Assembly: GCA_963703385.1 (NCBI GenBank)
Contig: OY969816.1
Span: 2,046,001-2,110,000, forward strand
DNA from: Rhodoblastus sp963703385
Lineage (GTDB): Bacteria; Pseudomonadota; Alphaproteobacteria; Rhizobiales; Beijerinckiaceae
Direction of reading: 5' to 3'
Length of the DNA stretch: 64,000 nt
Every line of letters begins with the position of its first letter. The first letter of the stretch is position 1. Of this stretch, positions 27,266 to 36,354 are shown piece after piece. A model generated the notes under the pieces. It ran no database searches and was not told the origin of the DNA. It was given only the letters and a program-made list of their open reading frames with translations. The translations under genes were made by a program, and so were the position numbers.

Positions 27266-29030
27266 GTGGCGCATTTCGATCTGGAGCCCTACAAGGCGCC
27301 GCTGCTTTTCCTAAGCGTGGCGGGCGTGGTCGTGCCCCTGTTCCGCCGTCTGCGCGTCAGCCCGGTGCTGGGCTTCCTCATCGCCGGCATGCTGATCGGC
27401 CCTCACGTCCTGGGCCGTCTCGACACTCTTCTGCCTTTCCCGCTTCCGGTCCTCGCCAATACCACGAGCATTGCTTCCGTCGCCGCCTTCGGCGTGGTGT
27501 TCCTGATGTTCAACATCGGGCTGGAGCTGTCGCTGGAGCGCCTCGTCCTGCTGCGCCGCTTCGTGTTCGGGCTCGGCGCGCTCCAGGTCGGGGTCTGCGG
27601 CGCCGCGCTTTACCTCATCGCGCGGAGTTTTGGCCTCGCCCAGCCGGCGGCGATCGTGACCGGCGCCGCGCTCGCTCTGTCCTCGACCGCGGTCGTCGTG
27701 CCGGTGCTGGCCGAAAAGCGGCGGCTCAACACCCTCACCGGCCGCGCGATCTTTTCGGTCCTGCTGTTCCAGGACCTGCTGGTGGCGCCGCTGCTGTTCA
27801 TGGTCGCGATGCTGTCCGACCCTGCAGCGCAAACCTCGCCGCTGCTCGCCTTCGCCCCGGCTTTGATCGCGGTGGCGGCGATCGTCGGGATCGGGCGCCT
27901 CGTGTTGCGGCCTTTGTTCCAGCTGGTCGCGGCGACCCGATCGACCGAATTTTTCATGGCGGCCTGCCTGCTGGTGGTGATCGCCACAGCGGTCGCTGCG
28001 GCTTATTCCGGCCTTTCCATGGCGCTCGGCGCCTTCATCGCCGGGCTGCTGCTGGCGGAAACCGAATTCCGCCGCGCCATCGAAACCGCGATCGACCCGT
28101 TCAAGGGCCTTCTGCTCGGCCTGTTCTTCGTCTCGATCGGCGCGAGCCTCGATCCCGTGGAGGTGATCGCCCATCCCGGCGCGACGCTCGGCGTCGCTTT
28201 TCTCCTCACGCTGGTCAAGGCGCCGCTGGTCGCGGGCCTCGCGCGCGGCTTTGGGCTGCACTGGCGCAAGGCGGGCGAAATCGGCCTGCTGCTTGGACCG
28301 GGCGGCGAATTCGCCTTCGTCATCCTGACTTCCGCCGCCGCGTCCGGCGTCCTGCCGCGAGAACTGGCCGCCGAGCTTCTGATCGCCGTGACCCTGTCCA
28401 TGACCATGATTCCTATGTTCGCCGCTCTCGCCGCGCGCTTCCGGGCCGTGTCCGGACCTGTCCTGACTGGCCCCGAGCCGAGCGGAACTCAGCCCCGCCT
28501 CGCGCGTGCTCATCGTCGGCTATGGCCGCGTCGGACAGGTGGTGGGCGACCTCATGCGGGTTCACAAGGTCGACTATCTGTGTCTGGAGGGCGACGTCCG
28601 GATCGCCGCCCGGGCCCGCGCGCGCGGCGAGCCGGTTTATTGGGGCGACGCGACGAACAAGGATTTTTTGCAGCGCTGCGGCCTCGCCGACGCGCGGGCG
28701 CTGATCGCAACCATGCACACGCCGAGCGCGGTGGACGCGGTGGTGAAACTGGCGCGCGCCGAGCGCCCGGATCTCACCATCGTCGCCCGCGCCCGCGACG
28801 CGGCCCACGCCCGCGCGCTTTACAAGCTCGGCGCGACCGACGCCGTGCCGGAAACCATGGAGGCCAGCCTGCAATTGTCGGAAGCCGCCCTGGTCGATAT
28901 CGGCGTACCGATGGGCCTGGTCATCGCCTCGATTCACGAGCAGCGCGACATCTACCGCAAGACTCTGATCGCCGACGAAAGCCGGATCGCGCCCCCGCGC
29001 CCGTTCAAGGCGCGGCGGATCAAGAGGTGA
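27266..29030 (+). CDS. KefB-type K+/H+ antiporter with RCK domain, apparent frameshift
   Basis: The first ~405 residues form a CPA2 membrane domain with about 12 helices (VLGFLIAGMLIGPH, FNIGLELSLERL, ALALSSTAVVVPVL, GLFFVSIGASLD, GPGGEFAFVI). The last ~175 residues are a TrkA-N/RCK nucleotide-binding domain (VLIVGYGRVGQVVGDLM, GDATNKDFLQRCG). The two parts lie in different frames that meet near 28487; removing one A from GCGGAACTC there restores a 587-residue protein of normal KefB length. GGAGGG at 27251-27256 supports the GTG at 27266. KefB proteins export K+ in exchange for H+, and RCK domains gate them. It is likely functional if the shift is a sequence error. Confidence 0.82.
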
Positions 29031-29040
29031 AGCCGGAGCC

Positions 29041-29085
29041 GGGAAGTTTCGGGAATTTTTCCCGAACTTTCCGAAATAGCTTCCC
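29041..29085. terminator. Hairpin after kefB, possible terminator
   Basis: TTCGGGAA-TTT-TTCCCGAA (29048-29066) forms a perfect stem, enclosed by GGGAAG (29041-29046) and CTTCCC (29080-29085). It lies 10 bases after the kefB stop. No long T-run follows, so termination is probable but not certain. The remaining ~150 bases before the TonB receptor are AT-richer and may contain its promoter. Confidence 0.5.
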
Positions 29086-29233
29086 AAGTGTGTGGCATTG
29101 CCGTCACATTGCGCGAAGGAATGATTTTTTCGACTTGGTTCGTCGTTCAAATTCCCGACCGAAACTGGTTTGAATGAAAAGCAAGGCGCGGCAAAAAAAG
29201 TGCGCTGGGCCATCGACGATCTGGAAAACGACC

Positions 29234-31603
29234 ATGAACCGCCTTCGCGCAGCCCTTCTGGCGACCGCCGCCGTTCTCGGCCCGACGCCGCTGGCGCTGG
29301 CGCAGGGTGGTCAGCCGCTTCCCGATATCGACGTCACCACCGACGTTCCGACCGCCGCGCCGCGGGTCGTCGCGCCGGCCCCGGCTCCCGCTCCGGCTTC
29401 CCGAAACGCCGCCGCCGCCCCGTTCGATTTCACCCATGATGTGACGCCCGCCAACAACACCCGGATCGACGCGCAGGAAATCCAGCGCACCGGCTCGCCC
29501 GACGCGGCCGCCGTCCTGCAGCGCATCGCGCCGAGCGTCGACATTCAGCAAACCTCGGGCAACGAGCTGTCGCCCGACGTGGTCTATCGCGGCTTCGTTT
29601 CCTCGCCGATCCAGGGCACGCCGCAGGGCCTCGCCGTCTATCAGAACGGCGTGCGCATCAACGAGGCCTTCGGCGACACGGTGAACTGGGACGCGATCCC
29701 GACCTTCGCCATCGCCTCGATGGACATGATTTCCAGCAATCCGGTCTATGGCCTCAATGCGCTCGGCGGCGCCGTCAATATCAAGATGAAGGACGGCTTC
29801 ACCTATCAGGGCGGCGAGCTCCAGGTGGAGGGCGGCTCCTATGGCCGCCTGCAGGCTGCGCTGCAATATGGCAAGCAGGTCGGCGACTTCGCCTTCTATG
29901 GCGCGCTCGACGGCGTGCAGGACAACGGATTCCGCAATTTCGGCGGCTCCGACATCCGCCGCTTTTACGGCGACCTCGGCTATCGCGCCAACGGCAATGA
30001 ATTTCATCTGACGGCCGGCCTCGCCGACAATCTCTTCGGCGCGACCGGCCCGGCGCCGCTCCAGATGCTCCAGCAATATTGGGGCAGCGCCTATACCACG
30101 CCGCAGACCCAGCACTACCAGATCGGGCAGATCGCGCTCTCGGGCGCTTTCAATCTGTCGCCGAGCTGGAGCCTGACCACCGACGCCTATGTGCGCCGCT
30201 ATGTCCAGCACACGGTGGACGGCAACGCCACCAATGTGCAGGCCTGCGCCGATCCGGCGCTGCTCTGTTTCAACAACGGGACGACGCCGGCCAATGGCCT
30301 GAACGGCCAGCAGCTCGCCAATCCCTTCCCGCCGAACGCGGTGCTGGGCGAGATCGATTTTTCGCACGTTCTCACCACCAGCGCCGGGGCGAGCGCGCAG
30401 CTCGCCAACACCGATGCCTTGTTCGGCCTGAAGAACCACGCGACGCTCGGCGCGAGTTTTGACTTCGGGACGACCAATTATTCCACGATGCCTGAACTGG
30501 GCTTGGTGCTGCCCAATTACTACACCGCCGGAACCGGCATTTTCATCGGGAATTCCGGCAGCCCCGTCACCGAAGGCCCGGTCGACGTCAATTCGTACAA
30601 TCGCTATTTCGGCCTTTACGCCCTCGACGCGCTGGATCTCTCCGACAAGCTGACCCTTTCCGCCGGCGCGCGGCTGAACCTGGCCTCGATCTCGCTGTCC
30701 GACCAGCTCGGCGGCAATGTCAACGGCGCCGACCAGTACAATCATTTCAATCCCATGGCCGGGCTGACCTACAAGATCACGCCGGACATGCTTGCCTACG
30801 CCTCATTCTCGGAAGGCAATCGCGCGCCGACGCCGCTCGAACTGGGCTGCGCCAATCCTCGGCAGCCTTGCATCATGGCGAGTTTTCTTGTCTCCGACCC
30901 GCCGCTCCAGCAGGTGGTGTCCCAGACGTTCGAAGCCGGTTTGCGCGGCCAGAAAATTCTCGCCGACGATTGGGGCGCGGTCGGCTGGAAGACCGGCGTC
31001 TATCGCACCCTCAGCACCAACGACATCCTGAACGTTCCCGACCCCTTTCTGCAGGGCTACGGCTATTTCGCCAATGTCGGCGACACCTTGCGGGAGGGCG
31101 TCGAGGCCCAGCTCAATTATCGCAGGGGCCCCTTCACCGTCAGCGCGACCTACGCCTATATCGACGCGACCTTCCGCAACTATCTGACGCTTGGCTCGAA
31201 CAGCCCTTCGGCCGACGCCAATGGCAATATCTTTGTCGTTCCCGGCGACCAGATTCCGCTAATTCCGCATTCTCGCGCGAAGATCGGCCTCGACTGGGAT
31301 ATAGATTCCAACACGCGCGTCGGCGCCGACCTGCTGATCACCGGGCCGATGCGTTTTTACGGCGACGCCTCCAACCAGCAGCCCCTGCTGCCGGGCTATG
31401 CGACGGTCTCGCTCAACGCGTCCTACAAAGTCATGAAGGATGTCGAAATCTTCGCCCGCGCGGAAAATCTCTTCAACCAGCGCTATTATACCTATGGGAC
31501 CTATTTCAACACCAATTCGCTCTACAGCGCCTTCACCGATCCCGAGATGATGGTCCCGGGCCAGCCGCTGTCGGTCTATGGCGGCGTGCGGGTGAAATTC
31601 TGA
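29234..31603 (+). CDS. TonB-dependent outer-membrane receptor
   Basis: A 789-residue protein with a signal peptide (LLATAAVLGPTPLALA). An N-terminal TonB-box-like segment (LPDIDVTTDVP) is followed by a plug domain (residues ~75-200: VLQRIAPSVDIQQTSGNEL, VYQNGVRINEAFGD, NPVYGLNALGGAVNIKMK). A 22-strand-type barrel follows, ending in an aromatic-rich C-terminus with terminal Phe (VYGGVRVKF). Such receptors import siderophores, haem, cobalamin or other scarce nutrients using TonB energy. No transport or synthesis gene adjoins it, and I see no cobalamin riboswitch upstream, so the ligand is open. ATG 29234 is chosen because the signal peptide starts there. Confidence 0.92.
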   Translation: MNRLRAALLATAAVLGPTPLALAQGGQPLPDIDVTTDVPTAAPRVVAPAPAPAPASRNAAAAPFDFTHDVTPANNTRIDAQEIQRTGSPDAAAVLQRIAPSVDIQQTSGNELSPDVVYRGFVSSPIQGTPQGLAVYQNGVRINEAFGDTVNWDAIPTFAIASMDMISSNPVYGLNALGGAVNIKMKDGFTYQGGELQVEGGSYGRLQAALQYGKQVGDFAFYGALDGVQDNGFRNFGGSDIRRFYGDLGYRANGNEFHLTAGLADNLFGATGPAPLQMLQQYWGSAYTTPQTQHYQIGQIALSGAFNLSPSWSLTTDAYVRRYVQHTVDGNATNVQACADPALLCFNNGTTPANGLNGQQLANPFPPNAVLGEIDFSHVLTTSAGASAQLANTDALFGLKNHATLGASFDFGTTNYSTMPELGLVLPNYYTAGTGIFIGNSGSPVTEGPVDVNSYNRYFGLYALDALDLSDKLTLSAGARLNLASISLSDQLGGNVNGADQYNHFNPMAGLTYKITPDMLAYASFSEGNRAPTPLELGCANPRQPCIMASFLVSDPPLQQVVSQTFEAGLRGQKILADDWGAVGWKTGVYRTLSTNDILNVPDPFLQGYGYFANVGDTLREGVEAQLNYRRGPFTVSATYAYIDATFRNYLTLGSNSPSADANGNIFVVPGDQIPLIPHSRAKIGLDWDIDSNTRVGADLLITGPMRFYGDASNQQPLLPGYATVSLNASYKVMKDVEIFARAENLFNQRYYTYGTYFNTNSLYSAFTDPEMMVPGQPLSVYGGVRVKF

Positions 31604-31659
31604 GCCTCGAAGGAGTCATACGAATTCCGAATAAATCATTTGCGAATTCGTATTCCATT

Positions 31660-31699
31660 GGCGCGAAAATCCCCTCGCGAATTGAAGGATTTTCGCGCC
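31660..31699. terminator. Bidirectional hairpin between convergent genes
   Basis: GGCGCGAAAATCC (31660-31672) pairs perfectly with GGATTTTCGCGCC (31687-31699) across a 14-base loop. It lies between the stop codons of the TonB receptor (+) and the TetR gene (-), where a shared terminator is expected. The A/T tracts inside the stem give no strong U-tail. Confidence 0.6.
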
Positions 31700-31744
31700 A
31701 TGACGTTTCCGCGGGAATTGCGAAGCAATCTTGCGGAAACCGTA

Positions 31745-32449
31745 TCAGGCGATCCCGCCGTGTTTGCAGGCGGCCAGGAAGAACGCGACCTTCTGGCGGA
31801 CGCGGGTTTCGGTTTCGCCGCGCAGATCCTGCACCTTCTCGCCCGACAAGGCGCGCATGAGCGGCGGCAGCAGCACCAGATCGAGGAAATAGCGCGCCGC
31901 CAGCGCATAACGGTCGCCTTGCGCCTGGGCCGGATCGGCGAAGGTGTCGCATCTTGTGACCTCGGCCAGCATTTGCGCGACGATCTGGCTGCTGTGCTCG
32001 CGCGCCATCTGGATGACATTGCGCACGAGGTCGGGAATGCGGCGCGCCTCGCCGACGGCGACCCGGACGATCCCGACATATTCCTCGGTCAGGGTCTCAT
32101 CGAGCACCGCCACGGCTATGTCGAACAGCCGCTCCTCGATCGTCGCGCCGGCGAGCTTGTGGGCCTTCACCCGCGCATAGCGCTGGCGAATGCTGCGGGT
32201 GAGCGTCGCCTCGAACAAAGCCTCCTTGTTGGGAAAGCGGGAGTAGATGGTCGGCTTGCCCGAGCGCGCGGTCTCAGCGATCAGGTCGATCGTCGCGCCC
32301 TCGAAACCGCGTTCCAGAAACACCTTGTGCGCGGCGTCGAGAATGCGCTCCTCGACCTCCCCGGCGCGCTCGGCCGGCGGACGGCCGCAGCGGATTTTCC
32401 GCGGCGCCGCCTCCTTTTTCGCCGTCTGCTCCCTTTCAATCGCTTCCAT
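31745..32449 (-). CDS. TetR-family repressor of the emrAB-like operon
   Basis: A 234-residue regulator with a basic N-terminal extension (about 25 residues) and the TetR helix-turn-helix ILDAAHKVFLERGFEGAT...SGKPTIYSRFPNKEALF. The C-terminal domain (DETLTEEYVGIVRVAVGEARRIPDLVR) fits the AefR-like TetR_C group. It is divergent from the EmrA/EmrB genes, and two matching palindromes lie in the shared promoter region, so it very probably represses both itself and the pump until a drug binds it. Confidence 0.88.
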   Translation of the reverse strand: MEAIEREQTAKKEAAPRKIRCGRPPAERAGEVEERILDAAHKVFLERGFEGATIDLIAETARSGKPTIYSRFPNKEALFEATLTRSIRQRYARVKAHKLAGATIEERLFDIAVAVLDETLTEEYVGIVRVAVGEARRIPDLVRNVIQMAREHSSQIVAQMLAEVTRCDTFADPAQAQGDRYALAARYFLDLVLLPPLMRALSGEKVQDLRGETETRVRQKVAFFLAACKHGGIA

Positions 32450-32523
32450 CGTCTTGCCGTTGAAACGCCGCCCCCTGGCAACTCATCCTTGCAAGATAGT
32501 GATTTCACGTTTGCGTGTAAAGA

Positions 32524-32542
32524 GAACGATACCGTATCGTTC
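32524..32542. promoter_or_regulatory. TetR operator 1, perfect palindrome
   Basis: GAACGATAC-C-GTATCGTTC is a perfect 19-base palindrome with a single central C, lying 75 bases upstream of the tetR start and 92 bases before emrA. The same core recurs 50 bases further on. Confidence 0.75.
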
Positions 32543-32573
32543 CATATTGACCTTTTTGCCGCAGCGCGTTAAT

Positions 32574-32594
32574 AAAACGACACCGTATCGTTTT
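32574..32594. promoter_or_regulatory. TetR operator 2
   Basis: AAAACGACAC-C-GTATCGTTTT repeats the core of operator 1 with one mismatch in the left arm. It lies 40 bases before the EmrA start. The two sites are centred 51 bases apart, close to five helical turns, so repressor dimers would face the same side of the DNA. Confidence 0.72.
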
Positions 32595-32633
32595 TTGAAT
32601 TTCCGGCGCACGCGGATGGGCAGGAGAATAGAC

Positions 32634-33944
32634 ATGTTCAAAGACCGCATCGACGACCGCGACGATCCGACCCGCAACGAGGCCGAAAGCCGGGTCGTGG
32701 AGCTTCCCGCGCGGCCGGAGACGCCTGCGGACAGGCTTCGCCCCTCCAGATCCGCCCGCAGGGGCGAGGCCACGGATCTTGCTCCCGAAGCCGAGAGGGG
32801 CCCGGCGCCGGAACGGCCGCACGAGGCGCCCGCCGAGGCCGGCGACGATCGCTCCACAAAGGCCGCCGCGCGCCGCCGTCCCCTTGTCCGCGCTTTCGGC
32901 GTGGCGGCTTTGGCGGTTGCGGCCGGCGCGACCTATGTCTGGTGGGACAACGCCAGCCATTTCGAAACCACCACCGACGCCTTCATCGCCTCGCGCCCGA
33001 TCGGCCTCGCCCCGCAGGTTCCAGGGCTGGTCGCCCAGGTGCTGGTCACCGACAACCAGCATGTCGCCAAGGGCCAGGCCATCGCCCGCATCGACGACCG
33101 CGATTATCTGGTCGCGCTCGCCCAGGCTCAAGCGAAAGTCGCGGTGGCTCAAGCCGGCGTCAAGAATATCGACGCCCAGATCGCCGTTCAGCGGGCGCAG
33201 GTCGACGCCGCCCAGGCGCAGCTCGATCAGGCTGAAGCCGCGCTCGCTTTCGCGCAGCAACAGGCGACGCGCTACGACGTGCTGGCGCGCAAGGGCGCGG
33301 GCTCGGTGCAGAACGCCCAACAATATAGTTCGCAGCTGGCGCAGCAGCAGGCGGCGGTGAAAAGCGCTTCAGCTTCGCTCGAAGTCGCGCGGCGCCAGGT
33401 CAATTCCCTTCAGGCCCAGGCCAGGAGCGCCGAAGCCGATCTCGCCCAGGCCAAGGCCCAGCAGGACCAGGCCCGGCTCAATCTGTCCTACACCCATGTC
33501 GTCGCGGCCGAACCGGGGCGGGTGGTCGAACTCACCGCCGCGCCCGGCGAATATGCCCAGACGGGGACCAGTCTCGCCATGTTCGTCCCCGACAAGGTCT
33601 GGGTGACGGCGAATTTCAAGGAAACCGCACTCGACCACATGCGGCCGGGCGATCCGGTCACCCTGCGCATCGACGCCTATCCGGAGCGCCAGATTCGCGG
33701 CCATGTCGCCAGCGTCCAGCCGGGGTCGGGCACGGCCTTTTCCTTGCTGCCGCCGGAAAACGCCACCGGAAATTATGTGAAGATCGTCCAGCGCGTGCCG
33801 GTCAAGATCGAGCTGGACAATCCGCCGCAGGATGTCGCGCTCGGCCCCGGCATGTCGGTCGTGCCGACCGTACGCGTCAATCCTCATTCCTCCCTTTATG
33901 AGCGGCTGGTCGGGTTCTTCGACCACAAGGCGCGGCCGTCATGA
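32634..33944 (+). CDS. EmrA-type membrane-fusion protein
   Basis: A 436-residue adaptor. An unusually long, charged cytoplasmic N-terminus (~85 residues, many Arg/Glu/Pro) precedes one membrane helix (LVRAFGVAALAVAAGATYVWW). The lipoyl halves (VAKGQAIARIDDRDY and EPGRVVELTAAPGEY) flank a coiled-coil hairpin of Ala/Gln-rich repeats (~170-290). It would connect the MFS pump encoded next to an outer-membrane channel. AGGAG at 32622-32626 supports the ATG at 32634. The gene overlaps emrB-like by 4 bases. Expression should be controlled by the two palindromes upstream. Confidence 0.9.
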   Translation: MFKDRIDDRDDPTRNEAESRVVELPARPETPADRLRPSRSARRGEATDLAPEAERGPAPERPHEAPAEAGDDRSTKAAARRRPLVRAFGVAALAVAAGATYVWWDNASHFETTTDAFIASRPIGLAPQVPGLVAQVLVTDNQHVAKGQAIARIDDRDYLVALAQAQAKVAVAQAGVKNIDAQIAVQRAQVDAAQAQLDQAEAALAFAQQQATRYDVLARKGAGSVQNAQQYSSQLAQQQAAVKSASASLEVARRQVNSLQAQARSAEADLAQAKAQQDQARLNLSYTHVVAAEPGRVVELTAAPGEYAQTGTSLAMFVPDKVWVTANFKETALDHMRPGDPVTLRIDAYPERQIRGHVASVQPGSGTAFSLLPPENATGNYVKIVQRVPVKIELDNPPQDVALGPGMSVVPTVRVNPHSSLYERLVGFFDHKARPS

Positions 33945-35509
33945 GCGCGGCGATAGAGCCCCGCGCCGCCGCGCCCGGGGCCAACCCTTGGGTGATCGCG
34001 GTGGTGGTGGCGCTGGCCTCCTTCATGGAGGTGCTCGACACCACAATAGCCAATGTCGCCTTGCGCTATATCGCGGGCGGGCTCGGCGTCAGCGCCGATC
34101 AGGCCTCGTGGGTGGTGACGACCTATCTCGTCGCCAACGCCGTCATCGTCACCGCCACCGCCTTCCTCGCCAGGAGATTCGGGCGCAAGGGCTTTTTCCT
34201 CACCTGCCTCGGCCTGTTCACCGCGAGTTCGGTCGCCTGCGGATGGGCGTGGAACCTCAATTCTCTGCTGCTGTTCCGGGTATTGCAGGGCGTGGCCGGC
34301 GGCGGCATGGTCCCGGTCGCCCAATCGATCCTGGCGGACTCGTTCCCGCCCGCCAAACGCGGCCAGGCTTTCGCCTTGTTCGGCGTCGCCGTGGTGGTGG
34401 CGCCGGTCATCGGCCCGACGCTGGGCGGCTGGCTGTCCGACAATCTCTCCTGGCGCTGGTGTTTTCTCATCAACGGGCCGGTCGGCCTGCTGACCATGGC
34501 GGCCATAGCCGCGACCGTGAAAGGCGGCCAGCCAGCGCAACGCGGCGTGCGCTTCGATGCAACCGGCTTCGCGCTGGTCGCAGCCTTTCTGGGCGCGCTG
34601 GAAGTCGTGCTCGATCGCGGCCAGATCGAGGATTGGTTCGGATCGAACCTCATCGTCACTTTCGCCCTGATCTCGGGGCTGGCCCTGCTGCTGCTCATCC
34701 CGTGGGAAATCCGCCAACGCCATCCGGTCGTCGATTTCAGAATGCTGGTTTCGCGGCAGTTCGGTTCGGCTTTCATCGTCATGCTGGCGACCGGCGCCAT
34801 TCTGCTGGCGACGACCCAGTTCATGCCGGAGCTGGTGCAGAACGATTTCGGCTATACGGCGACCTGGGCCGGCCTTGCGCTTTCGCCCGGCGGCGTGGTC
34901 GCCATGCTGATGATGTTGGTCACCGGCTTTTTGTCGCGCCGCGTCCAGCCCAGATATCTCATCGCCGCGGGCGCGGCGATCGTCGCCTTCTCCATGTTCG
35001 GGTTGAGCCAAATCACCCCGGACCTCGGCTTCTGGTTTTTCGCCGGCTGGCGCATGGTGATCAGTGTCGGCCTGCCTTTGATCTTCGTGCCGATCCTCGC
35101 CGCCTCCTATGACGGCTTGCGGCCGGACCAGACCGACAACGCCTCGGCGCTGATGAACGCCGCGCGCAACACCGGCGGTTCGATCGGCGTGTCGCTGGCC
35201 TCCAATGTGCTGGCCAACGCCGGGCAGTTCCACACCAGCCTGCTGGCCGCCGACGTGACCCCGTCCAGCGTCTCCACTCAGCGAGCGCTGGCGCAGGCGA
35301 CACAATATTTCCTGGCCCATGGCTCGTCGCTCGGCGCGGCGAAGCAGCAAGCCTTCGCCTGGATCGGCCAGCAGGTCCAGACCCAGGCCTCGCTGCTGGC
35401 CTATATCGATGTGTTCAGAACCCTGATGCTGCTCTCGCTCGCCGCCATCCCGCTCGCCCTGCTGCTGCGCAAGGTCAAGCTCGGCGGCCCGGCGCCGATC
35501 GGCCATTGA
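33941..35509 (+). CDS. EmrB/QacA (DHA2) family multidrug MFS transporter
   Basis: A 522-residue transporter with 14 predicted membrane helices. Family motifs are FMEVLDTTIANVAL in helix 1, SWVVTTYLVANAV, FLARRFGRKGFF (motif A) and GPTLGGWLSDNLSWRW (motif C of drug/proton antiporters). It uses the proton gradient to expel hydrophobic compounds, together with the EmrA-like adaptor whose gene it overlaps. No outer-membrane channel gene is adjacent. The C-terminus (FRTLMLLSLAAIPLALLL) is the normal last helix. Confidence 0.92.
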   Translation: MSAAIEPRAAAPGANPWVIAVVVALASFMEVLDTTIANVALRYIAGGLGVSADQASWVVTTYLVANAVIVTATAFLARRFGRKGFFLTCLGLFTASSVACGWAWNLNSLLLFRVLQGVAGGGMVPVAQSILADSFPPAKRGQAFALFGVAVVVAPVIGPTLGGWLSDNLSWRWCFLINGPVGLLTMAAIAATVKGGQPAQRGVRFDATGFALVAAFLGALEVVLDRGQIEDWFGSNLIVTFALISGLALLLLIPWEIRQRHPVVDFRMLVSRQFGSAFIVMLATGAILLATTQFMPELVQNDFGYTATWAGLALSPGGVVAMLMMLVTGFLSRRVQPRYLIAAGAAIVAFSMFGLSQITPDLGFWFFAGWRMVISVGLPLIFVPILAASYDGLRPDQTDNASALMNAARNTGGSIGVSLASNVLANAGQFHTSLLAADVTPSSVSTQRALAQATQYFLAHGSSLGAAKQQAFAWIGQQVQTQASLLAYIDVFRTLMLLSLAAIPLALLLRKVKLGGPAPIGH

Positions 35510-35533
35510 GACCGACCGGCGCCGGTTGCAGGC

Positions 35534-36271
35534 TCAATAAGCCGCTTCCTTGACCGGCTCGGCGTAATAGGCGTTCAGGATCGTATGGCGCGGCTTGTCG
35601 TTGGCGACACGGATTTCGTCGCGGCCGTGCCAGCTCGTCTTGAACATGTTGTATTTCCAGTCGATCACCACGAAGGCGACGCCGGTGTTGGGCAGGAAGG
35701 GCAGGGTCTTGTCCACGGCCAGGCCGTAATGCCTCGGGTCCAACAGCCCCGCCGGCGAAAGCTTGAAGACGCTGGTGCCCAAATCCTTCTGGCTGTCGTC
35801 CTCCGGCGCATAGAGCAGCATGGTGAGCACCTTGCGGCGCGTATCGGGATGCGGCTTGATCGCATAGCCGTCATAATCCGCGTAAAGCACCGGGCGCGGA
35901 TACATTTTGACTGGCCAGCTCTCATTGCTGCCCTTCGCCCTGATGCGCAGGCCCTCGTCCAGCTGCTTGCGCAGCGCCTCCTCGATTTCAGGCGCGGACA
36001 GCACGTCCGACACCAGTTTCCACAAGGCCCGGCGCTCGTCGTCGCCGGCGTCGCAGGAGCCGTCGAACAGAGCGAACTGGCGGCGCGTGTTATGGCCGTT
36101 CAGATTGACGTAATTCGCCTCATCAGGCCGTTTGGCGATCAGCTCCCGGTAAAAATCCTCGGGCCAGAAATTCTCGAAAGCCATGTGCGGATAAGGCTTC
36201 GAATAGACCGTGGCGTTGAGAATCGATTGCACGCCATGGGCCACAAGCTCGTCATATCGGGAATCGCTCAT
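35534..36271 (-). CDS. 2OG-Fe(II) oxygenase-like protein
   Basis: A 245-residue soluble protein. IKPHPDTRRKVLTMLLYA gives the His-x-Asp of the jelly-roll iron site, FLPNTGVAFVVIDW the following strands, SWHG the distal His, and RHTI the Arg expected to hold 2-oxoglutarate. The N-terminal half (PYPHMAFENFWPEDFYREL) is like prolyl-hydroxylase-type proteins found near glycan genes. The substrate is unknown. ATG 36271 is chosen; an open extension upstream to 36397 runs through a gap with no family similarity. It follows the oxidoreductase operon on the same strand, 83 bases after it, but a functional link is unproven. Confidence 0.65.
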   Translation of the reverse strand: MSDSRYDELVAHGVQSILNATVYSKPYPHMAFENFWPEDFYRELIAKRPDEANYVNLNGHNTRRQFALFDGSCDAGDDERRALWKLVSDVLSAPEIEEALRKQLDEGLRIRAKGSNESWPVKMYPRPVLYADYDGYAIKPHPDTRRKVLTMLLYAPEDDSQKDLGTSVFKLSPAGLLDPRHYGLAVDKTLPFLPNTGVAFVVIDWKYNMFKTSWHGRDEIRVANDKPRHTILNAYYAEPVKEAAY

Positions 36272-36354
36272 GCGCTGCCTCCGCCAAAAAAACCGGCGCG
36301 GAATATTCGCCCTGGTTTTTGAGCAGGCATTGATTTGGATCAGTCCGGACCGGG

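Noticed and set aside
29031..29233. A cobalamin riboswitch before the TonB-dependent receptor
   Set aside because: No B12-box-like sequence is visible; the gap holds only the hairpin at 29041-29085 and AT-rich sequence.
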